Shown here piece by piece: positions 7,777 to 16,527 of a stretch of 64,000 nt of DNA. Position numbers and translations under genes: made by a program. A model generated the notes under the pieces. The model saw only the letters and a program-made list of their open reading frames with translations, did not search any database and was not told where the DNA came from. Position 1 is the first letter of the stretch, and each line of letters starts with the position of its first letter. This DNA is from Leifsonia sp. Leaf336 (lineage in GTDB: Bacteria; Actinomycetota; Actinomycetes; Actinomycetales; Microbacteriaceae), in assembly GCF_001423695.1 (NCBI RefSeq), contig NZ_LMOZ01000001.1, positions 1,250,443-1,314,442 of the forward strand, given 5' to 3'.

Positions 7777-8328
7777 ATGAGCGAATTGAGTCGTGACAGC
7801 GACGCCGCCCGATACGATCTGGGCTTGCTCTTCACCGACGGCTTGCCCGAGATGGACGACGCCAACGGATACCGCGGTGCGGTCGCCGCTCGTGCTGCCG
7901 GTATCTCCTATCGTCAGCTGGACTACTGGGCGCGCACCGGTCTCGTCGAGCCCACTGTCCGCGGTGCGGCCGGCTCAGGCTCGCAGCGTCTGTACGGCTT
8001 CCGCGACATCCTCGTGCTCAAGCTGGTCAAGCGTCTGCTCGACACCGGCATCTCGCTCCAGCAGATCCGCACCGCGGTCAACCAGCTCCGTGAGGCGGGC
8101 GTCAACGACCTCGCCCAGACCACACTCATGAGCGACGGAGCCAGCGTCTACCTCTGCACCTCCAACGACGAGGTGATCGACCTCGTCAGCCGCGGCCAGG
8201 GTGTGTTCGGAATCGCTGTCGGCAAGGTGCTCCGCGAGGTGGAATCGTCCCTCGTCGAACTCGACACGCAGGGCGACGACCTGGACGAGCTGGCCGCACG
8301 CCGCGCCTCCAAGTCCAAGGCCTCCTGA
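7777..8328 (+). CDS. MerR-family transcriptional regulator (Rv1830-like)
   Basis: A protein of 183 residues from the ATG at 7777, which has GAGAGG 8 bases upstream. An in-frame upstream ATG at 7684 is less likely. The start is MSELSRDSDAARYDLGLLF. The HTH is at about residues 33-100: YRGAVAARAAGISYRQLDYW, ARTGLVEPTVRGAAGSGSQR and LLDTGISLQQIRTAVNQL. The C-terminus is a short domain ending in an Ala/Arg/Lys tail. In mycobacteria a bifunctional nuclease gene (Rv1829) separates the two MerR genes; here there is only a 121-bp non-coding gap. Confidence 0.85.
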   Translation: MSELSRDSDAARYDLGLLFTDGLPEMDDANGYRGAVAARAAGISYRQLDYWARTGLVEPTVRGAAGSGSQRLYGFRDILVLKLVKRLLDTGISLQQIRTAVNQLREAGVNDLAQTTLMSDGASVYLCTSNDEVIDLVSRGQGVFGIAVGKVLREVESSLVELDTQGDDLDELAARRASKSKAS

Positions 8329-8345
8329 AGCTCCTCGGCTAACCG

Positions 8346-8386
8346 GCCGTCGAGTACGCGAATCGTCTGCGCACTCGGCGGCTTTT
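8346..8386 (+). terminator. Rho-independent terminator after the GarA/MerR cluster
   Basis: GCCGTCGAGTACGC (8346-8359) pairs with GCGCACTCGGCGGC (8369-8382), with one wobble and one mismatch, and is followed by TTTT (8383-8386). It lies between the MerR gene and the convergent ParA gene. Confidence 0.7.
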
Positions 8387-8427
8387 CGCTGAGCCCGGGC
8401 GCGCTCGACGCGTGATCGTGGCGCGGG

Positions 8428-9246
8428 TCAGGAACCGGCGACGGCGTACTCACCGATCTTCGCGGTGCGGAGGACGCGCTCGAGGAGGAGGTCGAAGTTG
8501 TGCGCCATCTCCTGCGCACTTTCACCCGGCCAGACGTGGAGCGGCTTCGCCGCGCCCTGCGCCTGCTGCAGCGACGTGCGCTCGGGGAGCTGGGGCGAGA
8601 GCACCAGCGGACCGAACATGTCGCGCAGCTCCTTGATACGGAACTGGTGCTCGAGCGACTGCACCCGGGCCCGGTTGACGATGATGCCGAGCGGCTGGAG
8701 GCGCGGCGACAGGCCGCGGCGGATCTCCTCGATCGCACGCAGCGCACGGTCGGCGGCGGCCACCGAGAACAGGCCGGGCTCGGTCACGACGGCGACGCGG
8801 TCGCTCGCGGCCCACGCCGTGCGGGTGAGCGCGTTGAGCGACGGCGCGCAGTCGATGAGCACCAGCTCGTAGTCGTGCTCGACGTTGGCCAGCGCCTCCT
8901 CGAGCTTCCAGATGTCGCGGATGCTCGGGTGCGGGCCGTCGAAGTTGATGGCGGACGGGCTGCCGATCATGACGTCGACCTTGCCGGCGCGGCCCCTGGT
9001 CCAGCCGGAGGGCGCGATCGCGGCTCGGACGATCTTCTCCTTGGGGGAGGCGAGCACGTCGGCGACGTTGAGGTGACCGGCGACCTGGATGTCCATTCCG
9101 GTCGAGACGTCCGACTGCGGGTCGAGGTCGACGACGAGCGTCCGGAGCCCTTTCGCGAAGGCAGCCGAGGCCAGACCGAGCGTCACCGTGGTCTTTCCGA
9201 CACCGCCCTTGAGGGAACTAACGCTGAGTACGTGCACGACAGCCAC
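8428..9246 (-). CDS. ParA-family ATPase
   Basis: A 272-residue protein starting at a GTG (9246), read as [20 protein letters not shown]. Residues about 10-18 are the deviant Walker A box [21 protein letters not shown] is the A' motif and YELVLIDCAPSLNALTR is Walker B. The C-terminus (FGPLVLSPQLPERTSLQQAQ) is typical of chromosomal ParA/Soj paralogues. No ParB or parS-like site lies beside it, so it is an orphan ParA rather than a partition cassette. It is divergent from pyc, with 70 bases between start codons. Its cargo is unknown. Confidence 0.85.
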   Translation of the reverse strand: MAVVHVLSVSSLKGGVGKTTVTLGLASAAFAKGLRTLVVDLDPQSDVSTGMDIQVAGHLNVADVLASPKEKIVRAAIAPSGWTRGRAGKVDVMIGSPSAINFDGPHPSIRDIWKLEEALANVEHDYELVLIDCAPSLNALTRTAWAASDRVAVVTEPGLFSVAAADRALRAIEEIRRGLSPRLQPLGIIVNRARVQSLEHQFRIKELRDMFGPLVLSPQLPERTSLQQAQGAAKPLHVWPGESAQEMAHNFDLLLERVLRTAKIGEYAVAGS

Positions 9247-9316
9247 GTTACCTTCACTAGTCTTGGAGTACCTAACCGTTTGCTGTGTGGTGCCGACCCC
9301 TGCTCGAAAGGTCCCC

Positions 9317-12300
9317 ATGTTCCGTAAGATCCTCGTTGCCAATCGCGGTGAAATCGCCATCAGGGCCTTCCGCGCCGCCTACGAACTGGGCGCCGCCACG
9401 GTCGCCGTCTTCCCGTACGAAGACCGCAACTCGATGCACCGGCTCAAGGCTGACGAGGCGTACCAGATCGGCGAGCCGGGCCACCCGGTGCGCGCCTATC
9501 TGGACGTTCAGGAGATCATCCGCGTCGCCAAGGAGTCCGGCGCCGACGCGATCTACCCGGGTTACGGCTTCCTCTCCGAGAACCCGGAGCTCGCCGATGC
9601 GGCGCGCGCCGCGGGCATCGCGTTCATCGGCCCCCGGGCCGAGGTGCTCGAGATGGCCGGCAACAAGGTCACGGCCAAGGAGCACGCGATCGCCGCGGGC
9701 GTCCCCGTGCTCAAGTCCACCCCGCCGTCGCGCGACATCGAAGAGCTGCTCGCCGGAGCTGACGAGATCGGCTTCCCGATCTTCGCCAAGGCGGTGGCCG
9801 GGGGCGGTGGCCGCGGCATGCGCCGGGTGGCCCGCAAGGAGGACCTCCGTGCCTCTCTCGAGGAGGCCATGCGCGAGGCCGACAGCGCGTTCGGCGACCC
9901 GACCATGTTCCTGGAGCAGGCCGTCCTGCGTCCTCGCCACATCGAGGTGCAGATCCTCGCCGACGGCGCGGGCGACACCATCCACCTGTTCGAGCGCGAC
10001 TGCTCGGTGCAGCGCCGCCACCAGAAGGTGGTCGAGATCGCGCCGGCGCCGAACCTCTCCGACGAGATCCGCCAGTCGCTGTACCGCGACGCGATCGCTT
10101 TCGCCAAGTCCATCGGCTACGAGAACGCGGGCACCGTCGAGTTCCTGCTCGACACCGCGGGCGACCGCGCCGGCCAGCACGTGTTCATCGAGATGAACCC
10201 GCGCATCCAGGTCGAGCACACGGTCACCGAGGAGATCACCGACGTCGACCTGGTGCAGTCGCAGATCCGCATCGCCGCCGGCGAGAGCCTCGCCGACCTC
10301 GGCCTCAGTCAAGACAGCGTCCAGATGCGCGGCGCCGCCCTCCAGTGCCGTATCACCACGGAGGACCCGACGGCGAACTTCCGTCCGGACACCGGCAAGA
10401 TCACGACCTACCGCTCGCCGGGCGGCGCCGGTATCCGGCTCGACGGCGGCACGATCAACCCGGGCGCCCAGATCAGTCCGCACTTCGATTCGATGCTGGC
10501 CAAGCTCATCACGCGCGGGCGCGACTTCCCGGCTGCCGTCGTGCGCGCGCGGCGCGCGTTGGCGGAGTTCCGCGTGCGCGGCGTCGCCACGAACATCCCC
10601 TTCCTGCAGGCGGTCATGGAGGACCCGGACTTCATCGCGGGCAATGTCTCGACCTCTTTCATCGAGGAGCGTCCGGAGCTCTTCAAGGGTCGCGCCTCCA
10701 AAGACCGCGGCACCAAGGTGCTCAACTGGCTGGCCGACGTCACCGTCAACCAGCCGAACGGTCCGCGGCCGGAGGTGGCCGACCCGGTCGACAAGCTGCC
10801 GCGACTCGACCTCGCGGTGCCGGCGCCGTCCGGCTCGCGCCAGCGTCTGCTGGAGCTCGGCCCGAAGGGCTTCGCCGAGGCGCTGCGCGCTCAGACCGCG
10901 CTCGCGGTCACCGAGACCACCTTCCGCGACGCGCACCAGTCGCTGCTGGCGACGCGTGTGCGCACCAAAGACCTGCTCGCGGTCGCGCCGTACGTCGCGC
11001 GCCTCACGCCCGAGCTGCTCTCGGTCGAGGCGTGGGGAGGCGCGACCTACGACGTCGCGCTCCGCTTCCTCGGCGAGGACCCGTGGGAGCGACTCGCTTC
11101 CCTGCGCGAGGCGCTGCCGAACATCAACATCCAGATGCTGCTGCGCGGCCGCAACACCGTGGGATACACGCCCTACCCGACGCAGGTGACCGACGCGTTC
11201 GTGCGCGAGGCCGCGGCGACCGGCGTGGACATCTTCCGCATCTTCGACGCGCTCAACGACGTCTCGCAGATGCGTCCGGCGATCGAGTCGGTGCTCGCCA
11301 CCGGCACCGCCGTCGCCGAGGTCGCGGTCTGCTACACCGGCGACCTCCTCGACCCGGCCGAAGATCTGTACACGCTCGACTACTACCTGAGGCTCGCCGA
11401 GCAGATCGTGGAGTCGGGCGCGCACATTCTCGCGATCAAGGACATGGCGGGTCTGCTGCGCCCCACCGCGGCCGAGAAGCTGGTGGCTGCGTTCCGCGAG
11501 CGGTTCGACCTCCCGGTGCACGTGCACACCCACGACACCCCGGGCGGCCAGCTCGCGACGCTGCTCGCCGCCGCGCGCGCCGGCGCCGACGCTGTCGACG
11601 TGGCGAGCGCGCCGATGGCGGGCACCACGAGCCAGCCGAGCGCCTCGGCGCTCGTCGCCGCGCTCGCGCACACCGAGCGGGACACCGGTATCTCGCTGTC
11701 GGCCGTCGAAGACCTCGAGCCGTACTGGGAGGCCGTGCGCCAGGTCTACCGCCCGTTCGAGTCGGGCCTGCCCGGCCCCACGGGTCGCGTCTACAAGCAC
11801 GAGATCCCGGGCGGCCAGCTGTCCAACCTGCGTCAGCAGGCCAAGGCGCTGGGCCTCGCCGAGGACTTCGAGCTGGTGGAGGACATGTACGCCGCCGCCA
11901 ACCGCATCCTGGGGCGCATCCCCAAGGTCACGCCCTCGTCGAAGGTCGTCGGCGACCTCGCGCTGCACCTGGCCGCCGTCCACGCCGACCCGGACGACTT
12001 CGCCGAGAACCCGCAGAACTACGACATCCCCGACTCGGTGGTCGGGTTCATGGCGGGCGAGCTGGGCGAGCTGCCCGGCGGCTGGCCCGAGCCGTTCCGC
12101 ACGAAGGTGCTCGCGGGCAAGACCGTGAAGGTCGGCGTCGAGGACATCTCGCAGACCGACGCGGAGGCCCTGGAGGGTTCCAGCTCCTCGCGCCGTTCCG
12201 CGCTCAATCGGCTGCTGTTCCCCGCCCCCACACGCATCTACGAGCAGATGCGCGAGCTGTTCGGCGACCTCTCCGTCGTCGACTCGGTCGACTACCTGTA

Positions 12301-12721
12301 CGGCCTGGGCGCCGGCGAGGAGCACGTGATCGAGTTCAGCAAGGGCGTGCGGCTCTACATCGGCCTGGAGGCGATCGGCGAGGCCGACGACAAGGGCATG
12401 CGCACCGTCATGACCACGCTCAACGGCCAGCTGCGTCCGGTGTTCGTGCGCGACCGCAGCATCGTCGTGGAGGCCAAGAGCGCCGAGAAGGCCGACACGG
12501 CCAAGCCGGGTCAGGTCGCCGCTCCGTTCTCCGGAGTGGTCACCCTCCAGGTCGCTCCGGGCGATGCCGTCGCCGCTGGGCAGTCGGTCGCGTCGATCGA
12601 AGCCATGAAGATGGAGGCGGCCATCACCGCGCCCATCGCCGGCATGATCGAACGTCTCGCCATCCCGAAGACCCAGCAGGTGGACGCGGGCGACCTCCTG
12701 GTCGTCATCACGCCCGCCTGA
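9317..12721 (+). CDS. pyc: Pyruvate carboxylase
   Basis: A 1134-residue biotin enzyme making oxaloacetate from pyruvate, bicarbonate and ATP, replenishing the TCA cycle. The ATG at 9317 (MFRKILVANRGEIAIRAFRA) has GAAAGG upstream. The N-terminal biotin carboxylase includes the ATP-grasp loop GGGGRGMRRV and EMNPRIQVEHTVTEEITDVD. The carboxyltransferase domain starts near residue 530 with ETTFRDAHQSLLATR and contains AIKDMAGLLRP. The C-terminal carrier domain has EAMKMEA, with the biotinylated lysine near residue 1097. The length is normal for a single-chain pyruvate carboxylase. Confidence 0.97.
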   Translation: MFRKILVANRGEIAIRAFRAAYELGAATVAVFPYEDRNSMHRLKADEAYQIGEPGHPVRAYLDVQEIIRVAKESGADAIYPGYGFLSENPELADAARAAGIAFIGPRAEVLEMAGNKVTAKEHAIAAGVPVLKSTPPSRDIEELLAGADEIGFPIFAKAVAGGGGRGMRRVARKEDLRASLEEAMREADSAFGDPTMFLEQAVLRPRHIEVQILADGAGDTIHLFERDCSVQRRHQKVVEIAPAPNLSDEIRQSLYRDAIAFAKSIGYENAGTVEFLLDTAGDRAGQHVFIEMNPRIQVEHTVTEEITDVDLVQSQIRIAAGESLADLGLSQDSVQMRGAALQCRITTEDPTANFRPDTGKITTYRSPGGAGIRLDGGTINPGAQISPHFDSMLAKLITRGRDFPAAVVRARRALAEFRVRGVATNIPFLQAVMEDPDFIAGNVSTSFIEERPELFKGRASKDRGTKVLNWLADVTVNQPNGPRPEVADPVDKLPRLDLAVPAPSGSRQRLLELGPKGFAEALRAQTALAVTETTFRDAHQSLLATRVRTKDLLAVAPYVARLTPELLSVEAWGGATYDVALRFLGEDPWERLASLREALPNINIQMLLRGRNTVGYTPYPTQVTDAFVREAAATGVDIFRIFDALNDVSQMRPAIESVLATGTAVAEVAVCYTGDLLDPAEDLYTLDYYLRLAEQIVESGAHILAIKDMAGLLRPTAAEKLVAAFRERFDLPVHVHTHDTPGGQLATLLAAARAGADAVDVASAPMAGTTSQPSASALVAALAHTERDTGISLSAVEDLEPYWEAVRQVYRPFESGLPGPTGRVYKHEIPGGQLSNLRQQAKALGLAEDFELVEDMYAAANRILGRIPKVTPSSKVVGDLALHLAAVHADPDDFAENPQNYDIPDSVVGFMAGELGELPGGWPEPFRTKVLAGKTVKVGVEDISQTDAEALEGSSSSRRSALNRLLFPAPTRIYEQMRELFGDLSVVDSVDYLYGLGAGEEHVIEFSKGVRLYIGLEAIGEADDKGMRTVMTTLNGQLRPVFVRDRSIVVEAKSAEKADTAKPGQVAAPFSGVVTLQVAPGDAVAAGQSVASIEAMKMEAAITAPIAGMIERLAIPKTQQVDAGDLLVVITPA

Positions 12722-12731
12722 CCAGGCCCGA

Positions 12732-12737
12732 TAAACT
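12732..12737 (+). promoter_or_regulatory. -10 box TAAACT upstream of the MinD-like gene
   Basis: TAAACT lies 11 bases past the pyc stop and 42 bases before the next start, giving a leader of about 35 nt with a GAAGGAG ribosome site at 12765-12771. The downstream gene may therefore have its own promoter. Confidence 0.4.
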
Positions 12738-12779
12738 GTCGCAGTCGTCTCACGTCGAGCGGCAGAAGGAGTGACCACC

Positions 12780-14105
12780 GTGGCTGACAAGCCGGAGGAG
12801 CCGGAACGCGGCGACCTCGAGCCGACCGACGACAAGCCGAGCTTCCGTCCGTCGCCGCTCGAAGTCGACACGACCCTGAGCATCGCCGTCGACCTGCCGC
12901 CGACGCCGCCGAAAGAGATCCCGGAGGACGAGGCCGCTGTCGCGATCGACGACGTGCCCGTGAACCCGGGCTTCGTGGAGTCGCCGACCGACCCGACGAC
13001 CACCTCCGTCGCGATCGTGGCCTCCCGGCTGGTGACGGCTCCGACGCCGACGCAGTCGGAGGCTGGCCGCGGCGAGACGGCCGCGCTGCCCGGCGCCGAC
13101 ACGCACGCCGAGGCGTTCGGTCAGTCGCGGCGCGACCGGCTCCGCGGCGAGCACTCGCCGCAGCCCGAGCCCGCGGCAATGCTGACGGCCGACCGGCTGC
13201 TGGAGGTCAACCGCAAGACGCGTCCGGGTCCCGAAGGGCCGTGGCAGCGGTTCGTGTACAACGTCACGTTCCGCACGGTGAATCTGGGCGACTCGGCGAA
13301 GGTCCGCGCACGCAAGGAGCTCGACCACCGCATCCAGAAGCAGTTCGAGGGCGGCACCCGGTTCGTGCCCGTGCTCACGCGCAAGGGCGGCGTCGGCAAG
13401 ACGACCGTCACGACGCTGCTCGGAATGGCGCTGGCCGACGCCCGCGAAGACCGCATCATCGCGATCGACGCGAACCCCGACCGCGGAACGCTCTCGGAGC
13501 GCGTGCCGAAGCAGACCAGGGCGACCGTGCGCGACGTGGTGCACAAGGGCGCCAGTATCGGCGGCTTCACCGACTTCTCGGCACTGGTCTCGCGCGACGA
13601 GACCCGGCTCGACATCCTCGCGTCCGACACCGATCCGATGCTGTCGGAGGCCTTCGACGAGAACGACTACAACGTCGTCGCCGACCTGTCGGCCCGGTTC
13701 TACTCGATCGTCCTGACCGACTGCGGCACCGGCATCGTGCACTCGGTGATGCGGGCGACGCTGCAGCGCGCCGACTCGCTCGTGATCGTCTCCGGCGGCA
13801 GCGTCGACGAGGCCCGCCTGGCCTCCGAGACACTCACCTGGCTCGAGGCCAACGGCTACACGGATCTCGTCCGGAACGCGGTCGTCGCGCTCAACACCGC
13901 GACCCACGCCACGAACCTGGTGAAGCTCGAAGAGATCGAGTCGCACTTCCGCTCGCGCGTGCGCGAGATCGTCCGCATCCCGTACGACCCGCAGCTGGCC
14001 GCCGGCTCGGTCGTGTCCTGGAAGGACCTCAAGCCGTTGACCAAGCTTTCGGCCCGCGCGCTCGCCGCGCTCGTCGTCGAGGGCCTGCCGGCCGAGCGCG
14101 CCTGA
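12780..14105 (+). CDS. MinD/ParA-like ATPase with long disordered N-terminus
   Basis: A 441-residue protein from the GTG at 12780 (GAAGGAG, 8-base spacer). Residues 1 to about 130 are acidic, proline-rich and low in complexity. The ATPase domain starts near residue 195: [20 protein letters not shown] (deviant Walker A) and [15 protein letters not shown]. The '[10 protein letters not shown]' block and the disordered N-terminus recall the EspI/Rv3860/Rv0530 group of actinobacterial MinD-like proteins, some linked to ESX secretion. No ESX genes are present in this window. The role is not established; polar or envelope protein positioning is a reasonable guess. Confidence 0.75.
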   Translation: MADKPEEPERGDLEPTDDKPSFRPSPLEVDTTLSIAVDLPPTPPKEIPEDEAAVAIDDVPVNPGFVESPTDPTTTSVAIVASRLVTAPTPTQSEAGRGETAALPGADTHAEAFGQSRRDRLRGEHSPQPEPAAMLTADRLLEVNRKTRPGPEGPWQRFVYNVTFRTVNLGDSAKVRARKELDHRIQKQFEGGTRFVPVLTRKGGVGKTTVTTLLGMALADAREDRIIAIDANPDRGTLSERVPKQTRATVRDVVHKGASIGGFTDFSALVSRDETRLDILASDTDPMLSEAFDENDYNVVADLSARFYSIVLTDCGTGIVHSVMRATLQRADSLVIVSGGSVDEARLASETLTWLEANGYTDLVRNAVVALNTATHATNLVKLEEIESHFRSRVREIVRIPYDPQLAAGSVVSWKDLKPLTKLSARALAALVVEGLPAERA

Positions 14106-14151
14106 CCCCGCCCGTTTCCATCGCGCCGTGCGCGCGCCCGAGGAGATCCCC

Positions 14152-14643
14152 GTGACCGAACGCCAGATCCGCCTGTTCGGCGATCCCGTCCTGAAGACCC
14201 CGTCCGAGCCCGTCCTCGAGCTCGACGAGGGCGTCCGCGGCCTCGTGGAGGACCTCATCGACAGCGTCGTGCCTCCGGGCCGTGCTGGCGTCGCCGCCCC
14301 TCAGATCGGTGTCGGCCTGCGCGCGTTCAGCTACAACGTCGACGGCGAGATCGGCTACATCATCAATCCCGAGCTGGTGGAGGTCTCCGGCGAGCCCGAG
14401 CTGATCGACGAGGGCTGCCTCTCGGTTCCCGGGCTCTGGTTCAAGACCTCCCGCTATCCGTTCGCCCGGGTGCGCGGCGTCGACCTCGACGGCAACGAGA
14501 TCGAGCTGTCCGGCACCGGCGTGATGGCGCAGGCGCTGCAGCACGAGACCGACCATCTCGACGGCAAGCTGTACCTCGACCGGCTCGACAAGGAGACCCG
14601 GCGCGAGGCGATGCGCCAGGTGCGCGAGAGCGACTGGTTCTAG
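14152..14643 (+). CDS. def: Peptide deformylase
   Basis: A 163-residue metalloenzyme that removes the formyl group from nascent N-terminal methionine. All three motifs are intact: GVAAPQIG (motif 1), EGCLSVP (motif 2, metal-binding Cys) and QHETDHLDG (motif 3, HExxH). The GTG start at 14152 is supported by GAGGAGA at 14140-14146. It ends 21 bases before the epimerase gene and follows the MinD-like ATPase by 46 bases. Confidence 0.95.
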   Translation: MTERQIRLFGDPVLKTPSEPVLELDEGVRGLVEDLIDSVVPPGRAGVAAPQIGVGLRAFSYNVDGEIGYIINPELVEVSGEPELIDEGCLSVPGLWFKTSRYPFARVRGVDLDGNEIELSGTGVMAQALQHETDHLDGKLYLDRLDKETRREAMRQVRESDWF

Positions 14644-14651
14644 CCTCCGTC

Positions 14652-14657
14652 TAGACT
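14652..14657 (+). promoter_or_regulatory. -10 box TAGACT, leaderless start of the epimerase gene
   Basis: TAGACT ends 7 nt before the ATG at 14665 and begins just after the def stop. No ribosome-binding site is seen. Confidence 0.55.
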
Positions 14658-14664
14658 CGATGGC

Positions 14665-15513
14665 ATGGACATCGCAGTCACCGGAGGATCGGGCAAGCTC
14701 GGACGCACCGTCGTTCGCGAACTACGCGCGGCGGGCCACACCGTCGTCAATCTGGACGCGACAGGGGAGCGCGGGCACGGTTTCGTGCGCGTCGACCTCA
14801 CCGACTACGGTCAGACGCTGGATGCGATCCTCGGCGTCAACGACCTCCACGACGGGTTCGACGCGATCGTCCACCTGGCCGCGATTCCGGCGCCGGGCAT
14901 CCTGAGCGACGTCGCGACCTTCCACAACAACATCCGCGTCACGTACAACGTGTTCCAGGCCGCACGCCGCGCCGGCATCCACAATGTCGTGTACGCGTCG
15001 AGCGAGACGGTGCTCGGCCTCCCGTTCGATGTGCCGCCGCCATACATCCCCGTCGACGAGGACTACCCGGCCCGCCCGGAGTCCACCTACTCGCTGGTCA
15101 AGCACCTCGAGGAGCAGATGGCGATCGAGCTGGTGCGCTGGGATCCTGAGCTCAAGATCGTCGCCCTCCGGTTCTCGAACGTGATGGAGCCGGCCGACTA
15201 CGCGGCCTTCCCGTCGTACGACGCCGACGCCCGGGCTCGGAAGTGGAACCTGTGGGGCTACATCGACGCCCGCGACGGCGCCCAGGCGATCCTGCGCGCG
15301 CTCGAGTGGGAGACGACCGGCTTCGACCGCTTCATCATCGCCGCGGCCGACACCGTGATGTCGCGTCCGAACGCCGAGCTCATCGCCGAGGTCTTCCCCG
15401 GCGTCCCGCTGAAGCGCGACGACCTCGACAACAACGAAACCCTCCTCTCCATCGACAAGGCCCGCCGCGTCCTCGGCTACGCTCCCAGCCACTCCTGGCG
15501 CGACGAACTCTAG
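14665..15513 (+). CDS. NAD(P)-dependent epimerase/dehydratase (extended SDR)
   Basis: A 282-residue extended short-chain dehydrogenase. The nucleotide-binding loop is MDIAVTGGSGKLGRTVVREL (GxxGxxG). Catalytic Ser lies in VVYASSETVLG and the YxxxK pair in STYSLVKHLEEQ (residues about 140-150). ALRFSNVMEP follows, as in sugar-nucleotide epimerases. Substrates of this family are nucleotide sugars or small carbonyl compounds; none can be assigned here, and no sugar-biosynthesis genes are adjacent. Confidence 0.85.
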   Translation: MDIAVTGGSGKLGRTVVRELRAAGHTVVNLDATGERGHGFVRVDLTDYGQTLDAILGVNDLHDGFDAIVHLAAIPAPGILSDVATFHNNIRVTYNVFQAARRAGIHNVVYASSETVLGLPFDVPPPYIPVDEDYPARPESTYSLVKHLEEQMAIELVRWDPELKIVALRFSNVMEPADYAAFPSYDADARARKWNLWGYIDARDGAQAILRALEWETTGFDRFIIAAADTVMSRPNAELIAEVFPGVPLKRDDLDNNETLLSIDKARRVLGYAPSHSWRDEL

Positions 15514-15521
15514 ACGCGCCA

Positions 15522-15577
15522 GATTCTTCACGAATCCGTTCTTTCGTGCCACGAATCGCGAGATTCGTCACGAATCT
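15522..15577. repeat. Palindromic intergenic repeat, copy A
   Basis: This copy follows the epimerase stop by 8 bases. It contains the shared core TTCGTGCCACGAA (15543-15555), flanked by GATTCTTCACGAATC on the left and AGATTCGTCACGAATCT (itself palindromic) on the right. Copies B and C have the same architecture. It has diverged more than they have and could fold into nested hairpins. Confidence 0.7.
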
Positions 15578-15583
15578 CCCTTC

Positions 15584-16525
15584 GTGCACAACGCGTCCAC
15601 CGGGTGCGGCGGGGTCGCAGTTCTCCACAGATTGGCGGATGAGGGCCCGATCGGGAGACGCTATCGCGACGATGTGAGGATGCGAATCCAATCAGGACAC
15701 CGCCCGTTCCACTCGGTGCATGTGACGAGTCCACCACGCGGAGTCCGAGAGCTGTGCCGGGCCTACCTGCCGCTGCTGTCGGAGGCGGCGTACTTCAGCC
15801 ATCAGACCGCGGCGATGCTCCTCGGTATCCCGCTCCCGTCGCAGCTGTCCGAGGGGCCTCTGCACATCGCCGTCGCGTTCCCTCGCACGCCGCCGCGCGG
15901 GCGGGGCGTCCATGGGCACAGCCTGGGAAGCGTGCATGGTGAGATCGTCGACGGGATGCCGGTCTGCGCACCCGCTCAGGTGTGGTGCCAGCTCTCCGGG
16001 GTACTCGATCGGGAAGATCTGGTCGCAGCGGGAGATCATCTCGTCGGTGCCCGCCGGCGCGAGCCTCTGGCCGAGATCGACGAGCTCATGGATGCGGCTG
16101 CGGATCTGAACCGTACGAAGGGATCCCGCTCGCGGGTCTGGGCGCTCCCACGCATCCGTTTCGGTGCCGATTCCCGGCCGGAGTCCCTGCTGCGGCTGCT
16201 GTTGGAGGAGTACGGATACACCGGCCTCGAGGTCAACCGTCCTGTCCTGCTGCGTGGGGGTCGGCTGGTGCTGCACCCGGATCTCAGGCTCCCGCATCGC
16301 CGCCTCGCCTTCCAGTACGAGGGCGACGGGCACCGAGTGGATCCACGTCAGTGGCAGGCGGACATCGAGCGTCGCGATCTCCTGGAGGCTGAGGGCCGGC
16401 GGGTCGTGAGGGTCACGTCCCGCGACCTCTTCGGAAACCCCGACGCGTTCCGCGATCGCCTCGCAGGGTTCGTCACGAATGTCGACATTCGTGCCACGAA
16501 AGACGACATTCGTGACGAATCCTGA
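15584..16525 (+). CDS. Endonuclease-fold protein (DUF559/AbiEi-like family)
   Basis: A 313-residue protein from GTG 15584; an in-frame ATG at 15680 is an alternative start. The N-terminal half has HRPFHSVHV, YLPLLSEAAYFSHQTAAMLL and GIPLPSQL, a pattern common in large actinobacterial paralogue families annotated as type IV TA AbiEi-like. The C-terminal part (about 205-290) resembles a VSR/DUF559 restriction-type fold: LHPDLRLPHRRLAFQYEGDG followed by ERRDLLEAEGRRVVRVTSRD. No obvious toxin partner lies alongside. The last 18 or so residues are encoded by palindromic repeat copy B, so the original C-terminus may have been replaced. Copy A lies directly upstream. Confidence 0.7.
   Translation: MHNASTGCGGVAVLHRLADEGPIGRRYRDDVRMRIQSGHRPFHSVHVTSPPRGVRELCRAYLPLLSEAAYFSHQTAAMLLGIPLPSQLSEGPLHIAVAFPRTPPRGRGVHGHSLGSVHGEIVDGMPVCAPAQVWCQLSGVLDREDLVAAGDHLVGARRREPLAEIDELMDAAADLNRTKGSRSRVWALPRIRFGADSRPESLLRLLLEEYGYTGLEVNRPVLLRGGRLVLHPDLRLPHRRLAFQYEGDGHRVDPRQWQADIERRDLLEAEGRRVVRVTSRDLFGNPDAFRDRLAGFVTNVDIRATKDDIRDES
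16468..16522. repeat. Palindromic intergenic repeat, copy B
   Basis: Outer arms TTCGTCACGAATGTCG (16469-16484) and CGACATTCGTGACGAA (16504-16519) are perfect inverted repeats of 16 bp. Inside lies the perfect 20-bp palindrome CACGAATGTCGACATTCGTG (16474-16493) and the core TTCGTGCCACGAA (16488-16500). It supplies the last codons of the upstream gene and almost fills the gap to the convergent acyl-CoA synthetase gene. Confidence 0.85.
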
Positions 16526-16527
16526 GG

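Noticed and set aside
8428-9246. ParA as part of a plasmid-like partition system
   Set aside because: No ParB gene or parS-like site is adjacent. It is described as an orphan ParA.
9272-13102. Very long open frame antisense to pyc (1276 codons)
   Set aside because: It mirrors the pyc codons in high-GC DNA, its composition is dominated by Arg, Asp, Val and His, and no domains are recognisable. pyc has complete motifs on the other strand.
15522-16522. Copies A and B as terminal repeats or attachment sites of an insertion sequence
   Set aside because: The copies differ in sequence, no target-site duplication is seen, and the gene between them has no transposase or integrase motif.
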